This document shows positions 25,057 to 33,491 of a stretch of 64,000 nt of DNA, one piece after another (positions within the stretch are counted from its first letter, which is position 1; the number at the start of each line of letters is the position of its first letter). A model generated the notes under the pieces. That model had not been told where the DNA came from and ran no database searches. It was given only the letters and a program-made list of their open reading frames with translations. The position numbers and the translations under genes were made by a program. This stretch comes from Streptomyces parvulus (GTDB taxonomy: Bacteria > Actinomycetota > Actinomycetes > Streptomycetales > Streptomycetaceae). The stretch spans positions 62,001 through 126,000 of the forward strand of contig NZ_BMRX01000011.1 in NCBI RefSeq assembly GCF_014648855.1, in the 5' to 3' direction.

Positions 25057-26592
25057 ATGGCCTCCAGCAAGCACAACGGCGAGCTGCGCAGGCTCGCGCT
25101 CTCCGTCCTCCAGCCGGGTTTCGTCGGCACCGAGGCGCCCGACTGGGTGCTCCGCGACATCGGTGACGGCCTGGCCTCGGTGGTGCTCTTCTCGCGGAAC
25201 ATCGTCTCCGCCGAGCAGGTCGCCCGGCTCACCGCGCGGCTGCGCGCGGAGAACCCGGACCTGATCGTCGCGATCGACGAGGAGGCGGGCGACGTCACCC
25301 GCATCGAGTCGGCCACCGGATCGTCCCGGCCCGGCAACCTCGCGCTCGGCACGGTCGACGACCCGGAGCTGACCGAGGCCGTCGCCGCCGACCTGGGCCG
25401 GGAGTTGCGCGCCGCCGGGGTGAGCCTGGACTACGCGCCGAGCGCGGACGTCAACTCCAACCCGGACAACCCGATCATCGGCGTGCGCTCCTTCGGCTCC
25501 GGCCCCGACGTGGTCTCCCGGCACACCGCCGCGTGGGTCCGGGGCCTCCAGTCCTCCGGCGTCGCCGCCTGCGCCAAGCACTTCCCCGGCCACGGGGACG
25601 TCGCCGTCGACTCGCACCACGACCTGCCGGCCTACGGCGCCGGACGGGACGAGATCGCGGCCCAGGCGCTGCCCCCGTTCCGGGCGGCCCTCGCGGCCGG
25701 GGTGCGCGCGGTGATGAGCGGCCACCTGCTCGTACCCGCCTACGACCCCGACCTGCCGGCCACCCTCAGCCGGACCATCCTGCGGGACCTGCTCCGCGGC
25801 GAACTGGGCTTCGACGGACTGGTGGTGAGCGACGCCATCGAGATGGGCGCCGTCACCCGCCGGTACGGCATCGACGGAGCGACCGTGAAGGCCGTGGCCG
25901 CCGGGGTGGACGCGATCTGCGTGGGCGGCGAGAGCGCCGAGGAGGCCACCACCGAGCTGCTGGTGAAGGCGCTGGCCGCCGCGGTCGCCGCCGGTGAGCT
26001 GCCCGAGGAGCGGCTGGCCGAGGCGGCGGGCCGGGTAAGGGAGTTCGCCGGCTGGTCGGCGGCGCTGCGGGCGACGGCGGAGGATGCCGGGGGCGCGGCG
26101 GGCGGCAGCGACGCGGCGGCCGACGGGATCGGCCACCTCGCCGCCCGCCGCGCCGTCCGGGTGACCGGGGCGGCACGCGAGGCGCTGCCGCTGACCGCCG
26201 CCCCGCACGTCGTCGAGCTGGCCCCGGTGACCAACATGGCGATCGGCAGCGAGACCCCGTGGGGAGTGGCCGCCCCGCTGCGCGAGCGGCTGCCCGGGAC
26301 GACGTCGGTGCGGCTGCGCGCCGAGGAGCTGCGCGAGGGACCGGCCGTGCTGGAGGAGCGCGCGCTCGCACCCGCCGTGGGACGCCCCCTGGTGGTCGTC
26401 GCCCGCGACGCCGCCCGGCACCCCTGGATGAGCCGGGCGGTGACCGGCCTGACCAGCGCCCGCCCCGACGCGATCGTGGTCGAGATGGGCCTGCCGGGCA
26501 CCACCACCGGCGGGACGGCCCACGTCTTCACCCACGGCGCGAGCGCGGCGTCCGGGACGGCCGCCGCCGAGATCCTCACCGGTCCACGGTGA
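25057..26592 (+). CDS. GH3 beta-N-acetylhexosaminidase (NagZ-like)
   Basis: A 511-aa family 3 glycosidase. The NagZ-type catalytic loop KHFPGHGDVAVDSHHDLP contains the KHFPGHG signature and the Asp-Ser-His acid/base dyad, and GLVVSDAIEMGAV holds the nucleophile Asp. The N-terminal barrel runs to about residue 345, then a Gly/Ala-rich hinge and a second alpha/beta domain follow. The ATG at 25057 removes residues that would be encoded by the dre site. No signal peptide is visible, so it should act in the cytoplasm, releasing GlcNAc from imported chitobiose or muropeptides. The flanking dre sites fit that role. Confidence 0.9.
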   Translation: MASSKHNGELRRLALSVLQPGFVGTEAPDWVLRDIGDGLASVVLFSRNIVSAEQVARLTARLRAENPDLIVAIDEEAGDVTRIESATGSSRPGNLALGTVDDPELTEAVAADLGRELRAAGVSLDYAPSADVNSNPDNPIIGVRSFGSGPDVVSRHTAAWVRGLQSSGVAACAKHFPGHGDVAVDSHHDLPAYGAGRDEIAAQALPPFRAALAAGVRAVMSGHLLVPAYDPDLPATLSRTILRDLLRGELGFDGLVVSDAIEMGAVTRRYGIDGATVKAVAAGVDAICVGGESAEEATTELLVKALAAAVAAGELPEERLAEAAGRVREFAGWSAALRATAEDAGGAAGGSDAAADGIGHLAARRAVRVTGAAREALPLTAAPHVVELAPVTNMAIGSETPWGVAAPLRERLPGTTSVRLRAEELREGPAVLEERALAPAVGRPLVVVARDAARHPWMSRAVTGLTSARPDAIVVEMGLPGTTTGGTAHVFTHGASAASGTAAAEILTGPR

Positions 26593-26769
26593 CGGGACCC
26601 CACACCGCGCCGCCGTCGAAGGGCCGTTGAAGCAGCGGGCGCCGCCCCCGTACCACCGGACGGCGGCCCGCGCCCGGCCCGGGGCACCGACGTGCACGGG
26701 CGATCCGCTCGCCGGTCCCGCTGCCGTCCTCGCCCCGCCCCCCCCGAAGCCCGCGAGAAGGACCCGAGG

Positions 26770-27864
26770 ATGACACCGCACCGTTCCGGCCCCCGCCTGT
26801 CCACCGTGATCATGGCCCACCCGCGGCGGCGGGCGGCGGCCGAGGTACTGGGCGAGGCGCATCCCGCCCTCGCCGCGCGGGTCGTCACCGACCCGGAACC
26901 GCTGGGCCCGCCGTCGGCGCTGCGGACCGCCCGCCTGGCCTGGCGGTCCGTCTCCCCCGACGCCACCCACCACCTGGTGCTCCAGGACGACGCCGTGCTC
27001 TCCCCGGACTTCGCGGACACCGTCGCCGCGCTGGCCGCCGCCCGGCCGCGGGACGCCATCAGCCTCTTCACCGAGTGGGGTTCGCGCACCGCCAACGCGG
27101 TCCGGGCCGCGGCGCTGCTCGGCCACGCCTGGGCTCCCGTGGTCGACGACTACCTGCCGTCCGTCGCGCTGGTGCTGCCCGCCTCGCTGGCCCGGGGGTT
27201 CGAGGAGTACGCCGCCGCGAAGGCCGCACCCGACGCGACCGACGACGTCACCCTGCTCGACTACCTCCACGACGTCGACCGCGTCGTCCCGGTGGCCGGC
27301 CCGGTCGACCACGCCAACCCGCCCAGCCTCGTCGGCAACGACGTGATGGGCCCGCGCAGCGCCGCCTGCCTCGCCCCGGCCGGCGATCCCGGCGGCACCG
27401 TGCTGCCCGCGATGCGCGCGGTGCCGTACTTCTGCTGGTGGGAGCAGCTGGCCGTGGTCCACCTGCGCGACCCGGCGAGCCCCGGCGGCTGGCGCCGGGT
27501 GCCGGCCGAGGAGGCGCTGCTGGAGCGGGGCATCGGGCGCGAGCGGGTCGTCGCGGCGCTGCGCCGGGCGCTGGAGGGCGTTCCGCACCGGGAGTTGATC
27601 CACGAGCGGGTCAGCGACGTGCTGCTCGCCGAGGTGTGGACCACCGCCTACGCCCTGGGCGTGGTGACCCGCGACCTCGGCGGCTTCCCGGACCTCGCGC
27701 GTCCCGCGGCCCGGCAGGCGCTGGCCACGCTGGCGCCGGGGGCGCTGCGCCGGGTCGTGCCGGTGCGCCGGCTTGCGGCTGCGGGCGAGCTGCTGTTCCC
27801 GCTGGTCGCCGCGGCCGTACTGGAGGGCGCGGCGGACGCGGAGACGGCGGTGAGCCCTTCCTGA
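26770..27864 (+). CDS. Putative glycosyltransferase-like protein
   Basis: A 364-aa soluble protein. It begins RLSTVIMAHPRRRAAAEVLGE, a GT-A-like first strand. HLVLQDDAVLSPDF near residues 73-86 resembles the QDD metal-binding segment of GT25-type and related glycosyltransferases, and DDVTLLDYLHDVDRVVPVAGPVDH follows. The C-terminal third is a helical Arg/Ala-rich region. No annotated family is certain. The ATG at 26770 has GAGG directly upstream. It lies between the GH3 gene and hemE (22 bp between stops, convergent), and co-transcription with GH3 is possible across 177 bp. Confidence 0.6.
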   Translation: MTPHRSGPRLSTVIMAHPRRRAAAEVLGEAHPALAARVVTDPEPLGPPSALRTARLAWRSVSPDATHHLVLQDDAVLSPDFADTVAALAAARPRDAISLFTEWGSRTANAVRAAALLGHAWAPVVDDYLPSVALVLPASLARGFEEYAAAKAAPDATDDVTLLDYLHDVDRVVPVAGPVDHANPPSLVGNDVMGPRSAACLAPAGDPGGTVLPAMRAVPYFCWWEQLAVVHLRDPASPGGWRRVPAEEALLERGIGRERVVAALRRALEGVPHRELIHERVSDVLLAEVWTTAYALGVVTRDLGGFPDLARPAARQALATLAPGALRRVVPVRRLAAAGELLFPLVAAAVLEGAADAETAVSPS

Positions 27865-27886
27865 ACGCCGTCGGGCGGGCGGGGGG

Positions 27887-28954
27887 TCAGCGGGCGGTGC
27901 GCGTGTGGACGTACTCCACGAGGCGGGTCAGCGCGTCGGGGTCGGTGGTGGGCAGGACGCCGTGGCCCAGGTTGAAGACGTGGCCCTCCAGGCCCGCCGC
28001 CGCCTCCAGGACCTCGGCCGCCTTCGCCTCCACGGCCTGCGGGGTGGAGAAGAGGACGGCGGGGTCCAGATTGCCCTGGAGCGCCTTGCCGGGGCCGACC
28101 CGGCGGGCCGCCTCGTCCATCGGCACGCGCCAGTCGACGCCGACGACGTCCGCGCCGGCCTCGCCCATCGGCCCGAGCAGTTCGCCGGTGCCGACGCCGA
28201 AGTGGATGCGCGGCACGCCGTACCCGGCGACCGCGTCGAAGACCTTGCGGGAGGCGGGCAGCACCGAGCGGCGGTAGTCCGCGGGCGAGAGGGCGCCCAC
28301 CCAGGAGTCGAAGAGCTGCACGGCGCTCGCGCCCGCCTCGATCTGCACCTTCAGGAACGCGGCGGTGATGCCGGAGAGCCGGTCCAGGAGGTCGGCCCAC
28401 AGCTGCGGGTCGCCGTACATGAGGGCCTTGGTGTGCTCGTGGTTGCGGGACGGGCCGCCCTCCACGAGGTAGCTCGCGAGGGTGAACGGGGCCCCGGCGA
28501 AGCCGATCAGCGGGGTGGCGCCCAGCTCGCGGGTGAGCAGGCCGATGGCCTCGCTGACGTAGGTGACGTCCTCGGGGGTCAGCTCGCGCAGCCGGTCCAG
28601 GTCCGCGCGGGTGCGGATCGGGTTCTCCACGACGGGGCCGACGCCCGGCTTGATGTCGAGGTCGATGCCGATGGCCTTCAGCGGGACCACGATGTCGCTG
28701 AAGTAGATGGCGGCGTCCACGCCGTGCCGGCGGACCGGCTGGAGCGTGATCTCGGTGACCAGTTCCGGCCGCATGCAGGACTCGAGCATCGGGATGCCCT
28801 CGCGCACCTTCAGGTACTCCGGCAGCGAGCGCCCGGCCTGCCGCATGAACCACACCGGCGTGTGCGGCACCGGCTCGCGCCGGCAGGCCCGGAGGAACGC
28901 GGAGTCGTACGTGGCGGTCGGCTGCTGGCCCGCGGGGCCCTGGTTGGCACTCAC
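27887..28954 (-). CDS. hemE: Uroporphyrinogen decarboxylase
   Basis: A 355-aa HemE of standard length. The signature PVWFMRQAGRSLPEY (invariant Arg residues bind the substrate carboxylates) lies near residues 30-45. GFAGAPFTLASYLVEGG is the second family motif, and HFGVGTGELLGPMGEAGADVVGVDWR lies late. It decarboxylates the four acetate groups of uroporphyrinogen III to coproporphyrinogen III, the substrate of the HemG/HemQ branch encoded at 14 kb. The GTG at 28954 is chosen because homologues start just before SANQ and a GGGAGA site precedes it. It is divergent from the DUF3000 gene. Confidence 0.95.
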   Translation of the reverse strand: MSANQGPAGQQPTATYDSAFLRACRREPVPHTPVWFMRQAGRSLPEYLKVREGIPMLESCMRPELVTEITLQPVRRHGVDAAIYFSDIVVPLKAIGIDLDIKPGVGPVVENPIRTRADLDRLRELTPEDVTYVSEAIGLLTRELGATPLIGFAGAPFTLASYLVEGGPSRNHEHTKALMYGDPQLWADLLDRLSGITAAFLKVQIEAGASAVQLFDSWVGALSPADYRRSVLPASRKVFDAVAGYGVPRIHFGVGTGELLGPMGEAGADVVGVDWRVPMDEAARRVGPGKALQGNLDPAVLFSTPQAVEAKAAEVLEAAAGLEGHVFNLGHGVLPTTDPDALTRLVEYVHTRTAR

Positions 28955-29105
28955 ACCCGCAAGTCTCCCACGGCCCGGACGGGCTCCCGGACCGCGGGTG
29001 GGGCGGCTCCCGCGCACCCTCGCGGTACCGCGTGATCCGGACATCGCGCCCGCACGCGGGTGTCCCTCCCTGCAGCCGGGCGCCGTTCCCCTTAATGTTC
29101 CCCGC

Positions 29106-29783
29106 ATGGCTGCGGCTCAGGGACGACTGTCGGACGGCGCTGGCGGAATGGACGAGGCGAAGGGAGCCGAGGGGGAGGCCCGGGACAAGGGGAGTACGGC
29201 ACCGCCGGCCTTCACGGCCGCCGTCGACGCCCTGCGGGTCGCGCGGCTGCGGCCGCAGATCGAGGTGGAGCCGACGCGCGCGCCGCAGCGGCTCGCCCCG
29301 CACGCGTACGCGCTGGAGGCCGCCGTCGTCGACGGCGACGAGGACCTGGCGGACGGCCGGCTGGTGCTGCTGCACGACCCGGCCGGGCACGACGCCTGGC
29401 GGGGCACCTTCCGCCTGGTGACCCTGGTCCGCGCCGAGCTGGAGCCCGAGATGGCCGCGGACCCGCTGCTGCCCGACGTGTGCTGGTCCTGGCTGACCGG
29501 CGCGCTCCAGGCCCGCGGGCTGACGTACGGGGAGCCCAGCGGCACCGTCACGCGCGCCGGTTCCCACTACTTCGGGGGCCTCTCGGCGCGCCCGCCGGCC
29601 TCGCAGATCGAGATCAGGGCGTCCTGGACGCCGCGCGAGGGCCGGGGCGGCGTACCGGACACCGCGGCGCACCTCGCCTCGTGGTGCGATCTGCTGGCCC
29701 AGGTCGCCGGCCTGCCGCCGGCCGCGCCCGGCGACGCGTCGGTCGTGACGCTGCCGCAGCGCCGCGACCCGCAGGCGCGCTGA
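29106..29783 (+). CDS. DUF3000 domain protein
   Basis: A 225-aa protein of the actinobacterial DUF3000 family. The core starts at AFTAAVDALRVARLRPQIEVEPTRAPQRLAP and contains RLVLLHDPAGHDAWRGTFRLVTLVRAELEPEM, then LPDVCWSWLTGAL and IEIRASWTP. It is usually found beside hemE and rnd in Streptomyces, as here. Function unknown. A TAATGT hexamer at 29093-29098, 7 nt before the ATG, indicates a leaderless message. Confidence 0.88.
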   Translation: MAAAQGRLSDGAGGMDEAKGAEGEARDKGSTAPPAFTAAVDALRVARLRPQIEVEPTRAPQRLAPHAYALEAAVVDGDEDLADGRLVLLHDPAGHDAWRGTFRLVTLVRAELEPEMAADPLLPDVCWSWLTGALQARGLTYGEPSGTVTRAGSHYFGGLSARPPASQIEIRASWTPREGRGGVPDTAAHLASWCDLLAQVAGLPPAAPGDASVVTLPQRRDPQAR

Positions 29784-29843
29784 CCCGGCCCTTCCCCGCA
29801 CCGCTTCACCCAGGGGGTCACGCATGCCCGGAGGAGGTTCCGT

Positions 29844-29887
29844 CACTTTGTCGACACGGCCACTTTCGGCCGCGTATCGACAAAGTG
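29844..29887. repeat. Spaced inverted repeat between DUF3000 and the response regulator
   Basis: CACTTTGTCGA (29844-29854) is repeated inverted at 29877-29887 around a 22-bp spacer that itself contains GGCCACTTTCGGCC. It can serve as terminator for DUF3000 or as an operator for the downstream regulator. The rest of 29784-30073 is AT-richer than its surroundings and probably holds that gene's promoter. Confidence 0.5.
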
Positions 29888-30073
29888 CGAAACCGTTCGA
29901 TCTTCGAATGATCGACCGCGTGTCCGAATTGCTCGGATTGTTACTCACCAGATCGTGATCATTCTCTAAAGGCGAACGGGTTCGGTGCCGAAGACGACTG
30001 TGACCTTGAAAGCACGGTTCGTCCCGCCTTCACCCCCACGAGCCGGCCCCGTCCCCGCCCCCCAGGAGGCCTG

Positions 30074-30736
30074 GTGTCCGTTCTCCTCGAGCAGCCTGCA
30101 AGCCTGGTCGCCTACCGCCCGAACAAGCCGACCGCCATGGTGGTCGTGGCCGACCAGCGCGTCCGTTCCACCGTCACCCGCCACCTGTGGGCGCTCGGTG
30201 TGCGCGACGTCATCGAGGCCTCGTCCGTCGCGGAGGCTCGTCCCCGCATCGGCAACCCCCGCGACATCTGCGTCGCCGAAGTCCACCTCCCCGACGGCTC
30301 CGGCCTGACCCTGCTGTCGGAGACCCGCGCCGCGGGCTGGCCCAACGGCCTCGCCCTCTCCGCCGCCGACGACATCGGCGCCGTGCGCAACGCCCTCGCG
30401 GGCGGCGTCAAGGGCTACGTCGTCACCGGCACCCGCACCAACGTCGGGCTCCCCACCCGGCCCGGCGCCGCCCCCATCGGCGCCGCGGCGGCCCGCCTGC
30501 ACCGCCGCCCCCCGGGTGCCCCGAGCCACCCGGGCGGCTACCGCGAACTCTCCGGCCGCGAGGTGGAGGTGCTGCGGCTGGTCGCGGAGGGCCAGTCGAA
30601 CAAGGCGATCGGCGTCTCCATGGGCCTGTCCGCCCTGACCGTCAAGAGCCACCTCGCCCGCATCGCCCGCAAGCTCGGCACGGGCGACCGCGCCGGCATG
30701 GTCGCCGTGGCCCTGCGCACCGGCATCATCCACTGA
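30074..30736 (+). CDS. Atypical LuxR-family response regulator
   Basis: A 220-aa regulator with an N-terminal receiver-like domain (about 20-125) and a C-terminal LuxR HTH (about 155-212; ELSGREVEVLRLVAEGQSNKAIGVSMGLS, then VKSHLARIARKLG). The receiver is degenerate. The phospho-acceptor position in VAEVHLPDGSG is Glu69 instead of Asp, and the acidic pair is D27-Q28 instead of D-D. The Ser (LALSA) and Lys (VKGY) of the switch remain. It is therefore probably phosphorylation-independent. No histidine kinase is adjacent. The GTG at 30074 has a good AGGAGG (30064-30069). Confidence 0.88.
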   Translation: MSVLLEQPASLVAYRPNKPTAMVVVADQRVRSTVTRHLWALGVRDVIEASSVAEARPRIGNPRDICVAEVHLPDGSGLTLLSETRAAGWPNGLALSAADDIGAVRNALAGGVKGYVVTGTRTNVGLPTRPGAAPIGAAAARLHRRPPGAPSHPGGYRELSGREVEVLRLVAEGQSNKAIGVSMGLSALTVKSHLARIARKLGTGDRAGMVAVALRTGIIH

Positions 30737-30770
30737 CCCCAGCCCCGGCCTGACCGGTTTACGACCCCCC

Positions 30771-30806
30771 GGCGCCCGCCGACGGAACGTTCCGTCGGCG
30801 GGCGCC
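30771..30806. terminator. Perfect 36-nt palindrome terminator
   Basis: The arms are 18 bp (GGCGCCCGCCGACGGAAC and its complement) with no spacer, 35 bp after the response regulator stop. It isolates that gene from the leaderless rnd promoter that begins 14 bp later. Confidence 0.8.
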
Positions 30807-30831
30807 GCCGATCCACCGATAGTCTTGACAG

Positions 30832-32124
30832 GTGACCGACGCCCACGAAACCGCAGCAGACCGCCCACTGCGAACCACCGGAGGCGCTCCTCCGGACGAC
30901 GCCGGATCTTCTGCGAGTCAGGCGCCGACCCCCTTGCTCGAACCGCGCGAGGGCATTCCGCCGGTGATCGCCGACGCGGCCGCCCTCGCCGAGGTGACCG
31001 CCGCCTTCGCCGCCGGGCACGGCCCCGTCGCCGTGGACGCCGAGCGCGCCTCCGGGTACCGCTACGGACAGCGGGCGTACCTGGTGCAGCTGCGCCGCGA
31101 GGGCGCCGGGAGCGCGCTGATCGACCCGGTGGCATGCCCCGACCTGTCGGGCCTCGGCGCGGCGATCGCGGACGTGGAGTGGGTACTGCACGCGGCCACC
31201 CAGGACCTGCCGTGCCTGCGCGAAATAGGGATGGTGCCCACCCGCATCTTCGACACCGAGCTGGCCGGGCGGCTGGCCGGTTTCCCGCGGGTCGGTCTCG
31301 GCGCGATGGTGGAGAACGTCCTGGGCTTCGTCCTGGAGAAGGGCCACTCGGCCGTCGACTGGTCCACCCGCCCGCTGCCCGAGCCCTGGCTGCGCTACGC
31401 GGCGCTCGACGTCGAACTCCTCGTGGACCTGCGGGACGCGCTGGAGAAGGAGCTGGACCGGCAGGGCAAGCTGGAGTGGGCCCGGCAGGAGTTCGACGCG
31501 ATCGCGTCCGCGCCGCCGCCCGAGCCGCGCAAGGACCCCTGGCGCCGCACCTCCGGCATGCACAAGGTGCGCCGGCGCCGTCAGCTGGCCGTCGTGCGGG
31601 AACTGTGGCAGGCACGGGACCGGATCGCGCAGCGCCGGGACGTCTCCCCCGGCAAGGTGCTCGGGGACGCGGCCATCGTCGAGGCGGCCCTCGCGCTGCC
31701 CGCCGACGCGCAGGCCCTGTCCGCGCTGAACGGCTTCGGACGGGTCAGCCGCCGCCAGCTGGAGCAGTGGCAGGCCTCGGTCGACCGGGCCAAGTCGCTC
31801 TCCGAGTCGCAGCTGCCGCAGCCCGGACAGCCGGTGACCGGTCCCCCGCCGCCGCGCGCGTGGGCCGACAAGGACCCCGCCGCCGCGGCCCGGCTGAGCG
31901 CGGCGCGCGCGGCGGTGACGGCGCTCGCCGAGCAGCTGTCGATGCCGCAGGAGAACCTGATCACGCCGGACACGGTGCGCCGGGTCTGCTGGGAGCCGCC
32001 CGCCGTGGCCGACGCGGCGTCGGTGGCGGCCGCCCTGGCCGGACACGGGGCCCGGCCCTGGCAGGTGGAGCAGGTGACGCCGGTCCTGGTCGCCGCGCTG
32101 ACCGCGCCGGCCGACCCGCGCTGA
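30832..32124 (+). CDS. rnd: Ribonuclease D (3'-5' exonuclease, HRDC domain)
   Basis: A 430-aa DEDD exonuclease. Exo I is VAVDAERASGYRYGQRAYLVQL (D-x-E), Exo II is EWVLHAATQDLPCLREIG (Asp of the QDL segment) and Exo III is YAALDVELLVDLRD (Tyr/Asp). An HRDC-like helical region follows from about residue 235 (LAVVRELWQARDRIAQRRDVSPGKVLGDAAI). It trims stable RNA 3' ends. The GTG at 30832 is preceded by TAGTCT (30820-30825) with 6 nt between, the leaderless arrangement. Confidence 0.92.
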   Translation: MTDAHETAADRPLRTTGGAPPDDAGSSASQAPTPLLEPREGIPPVIADAAALAEVTAAFAAGHGPVAVDAERASGYRYGQRAYLVQLRREGAGSALIDPVACPDLSGLGAAIADVEWVLHAATQDLPCLREIGMVPTRIFDTELAGRLAGFPRVGLGAMVENVLGFVLEKGHSAVDWSTRPLPEPWLRYAALDVELLVDLRDALEKELDRQGKLEWARQEFDAIASAPPPEPRKDPWRRTSGMHKVRRRRQLAVVRELWQARDRIAQRRDVSPGKVLGDAAIVEAALALPADAQALSALNGFGRVSRRQLEQWQASVDRAKSLSESQLPQPGQPVTGPPPPRAWADKDPAAAARLSAARAAVTALAEQLSMPQENLITPDTVRRVCWEPPAVADAASVAAALAGHGARPWQVEQVTPVLVAALTAPADPR

Positions 32125-32181
32125 GCCTCCGGGTGCCCCCGATGGTGTGACGTTCACCGCTCCCGCCGGGGGGACTGGGCA

Positions 32182-32223
32182 GCTACGTTACTCATAAGTA
32201 GCATGGGGCTGAGCGCGCGCTCA
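32182..32223. promoter_or_regulatory. Two palindromic candidate operators ahead of fadA-fadB
   Basis: GCTAC at 32182-32186 and GTAGC at 32198-32202 bracket an inner TACT/AGTA symmetry, forming a 21-bp dyad. It is followed by a perfect 14-bp palindrome TGAGCGCGCGCTCA (32210-32223). Both lie 50-90 bp before the fadA start, where a TetR- or GntR-type fatty-acid regulator would be expected to bind. The regulator is not identifiable from this window. Confidence 0.45.
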
Positions 32224-32273
32224 GTGCATGCGTGCCGCAGCAGTGCCACCCCGCACCCTGGAGGAGAGCCATC

Positions 32274-33491
32274 GTGCCTCGTACCGTCAGGGACGTCGTC
32301 TTCGTCGACGGCGTCCGCACCCCGTTCGGCAAGGCGGGCCCGAAGGGCGTCTACCACGAGACCCGCGCCGACGACCTGGTCGTGAAGGCGATCCGGGAGC
32401 TGCTGCGCCGCAACCCCGGCCTCGACCCGAAGAAGGTCGACGAGGTCGCCGTGGCCGCCACCACGCAGGTCGGCGACCAGGGCCTCACCATCGGCCGCAT
32501 GGCCGGCATCCTCGCCGGGCTGCCCCAGTCGGTGCCCGGCTACGCCATCGACCGCATGTGCGCGGGCGCGCTGACGGCCGTCACCACCGTGGCCGGCTCC
32601 GTCGCCTTCGGCGCGTACGACGTCGCCATCGCGGGCGGTGTGGAGCACATGGGCCGCCACCCGATGGGCGAGGGCGCCGACCCCAACCCGCGGTTCGTCT
32701 CCGAGAAGCTGGTCGACGAGTCCGCCCTCTTCATGGGCATGACCGCGGAGAACCTGCACGACCGCTACCCGGGCATCACCAAGCAGCGCGCCGACGAGTA
32801 CGCGGTGCGCTCGCAGGAGAAGGCCGCCAAGGCGTACGCCAACGGCCAGATCCAGGCCGACCTGGTGCCGGTCTCGGTGCGCCGCACGAACGCGGAGGCG
32901 GGCGAGACGGGCTGGGGCCTGGTCACCGCCGACGAGCCGATGCGTCCGGGCACCACCCTGGAGAACCTGGCGGGCCTGAAGACCCCGTTCCGCGTGCACG
33001 GCCGGGTCACCGCGGGCAACGCGGCCGGTCTGAACGACGGCGCCACCGCCTCGATCATCGCGAGCGAGGACTTCGCCCGCGAGCACGACCTGCCGGTCAA
33101 GATGCGCCTGGTCGCGTACTCCTTCGCGGGCGTCGAGCCGGAGGTCATGGGTTACGGCCCGATCCCGGCCACGGAGAAGGCCCTGGCCCAGGCCGGCCTG
33201 TCGATCGACGACATCGGCCTGTTCGAGATCAACGAGGCCTTCGCCGTCCAGGTCCTCGCCTTCCTGGAGCACTACGGCATCGCCGACGACGACGCGCGCG
33301 TGAACCAGTACGGCGGCGCCATCGCCTTCGGCCACCCGCTGGCCTCCTCCGGCGTGCGCCTGATGACGCAGCTGGCCCGCCAGTTCGAGGAGCAGCCGCA
33401 CGTCCGCTACGGCCTGACCACCATGTGCGTCGGCTTCGGCATGGGCGCGACCGTCATCTGGGAGAACCCGCACTTCGAGGGGGACAAGTGA
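32274..33491 (+). CDS. fadA: Acetyl-CoA acyltransferase (3-ketoacyl-CoA thiolase)
   Basis: A 405-aa degradative thiolase. The nucleophile Cys is in IDRMCAGALTAV (about residue 94). GHPLASSG holds the catalytic His, and the second Cys is in TTMCVGFGMGATVIWE near the C-terminus. The N-terminal RDVVFVDGVRTPFGKAG is the thiolase entry motif. It cleaves 3-ketoacyl-CoA in beta-oxidation. The GTG at 32274 has GAGGAGA (32261-32267). The stop overlaps the fadB start by 4 bp, as expected for a thiolase-hydratase/dehydrogenase complex. Confidence 0.94.
   Translation: MPRTVRDVVFVDGVRTPFGKAGPKGVYHETRADDLVVKAIRELLRRNPGLDPKKVDEVAVAATTQVGDQGLTIGRMAGILAGLPQSVPGYAIDRMCAGALTAVTTVAGSVAFGAYDVAIAGGVEHMGRHPMGEGADPNPRFVSEKLVDESALFMGMTAENLHDRYPGITKQRADEYAVRSQEKAAKAYANGQIQADLVPVSVRRTNAEAGETGWGLVTADEPMRPGTTLENLAGLKTPFRVHGRVTAGNAAGLNDGATASIIASEDFAREHDLPVKMRLVAYSFAGVEPEVMGYGPIPATEKALAQAGLSIDDIGLFEINEAFAVQVLAFLEHYGIADDDARVNQYGGAIAFGHPLASSGVRLMTQLARQFEEQPHVRYGLTTMCVGFGMGATVIWENPHFEGDK

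Noticed and set aside
24997..27603. 868-codon minus-strand open frame
   Set aside because: It covers the clearly real GH3 and glycosyltransferase-like genes; a third-position GC artefact.
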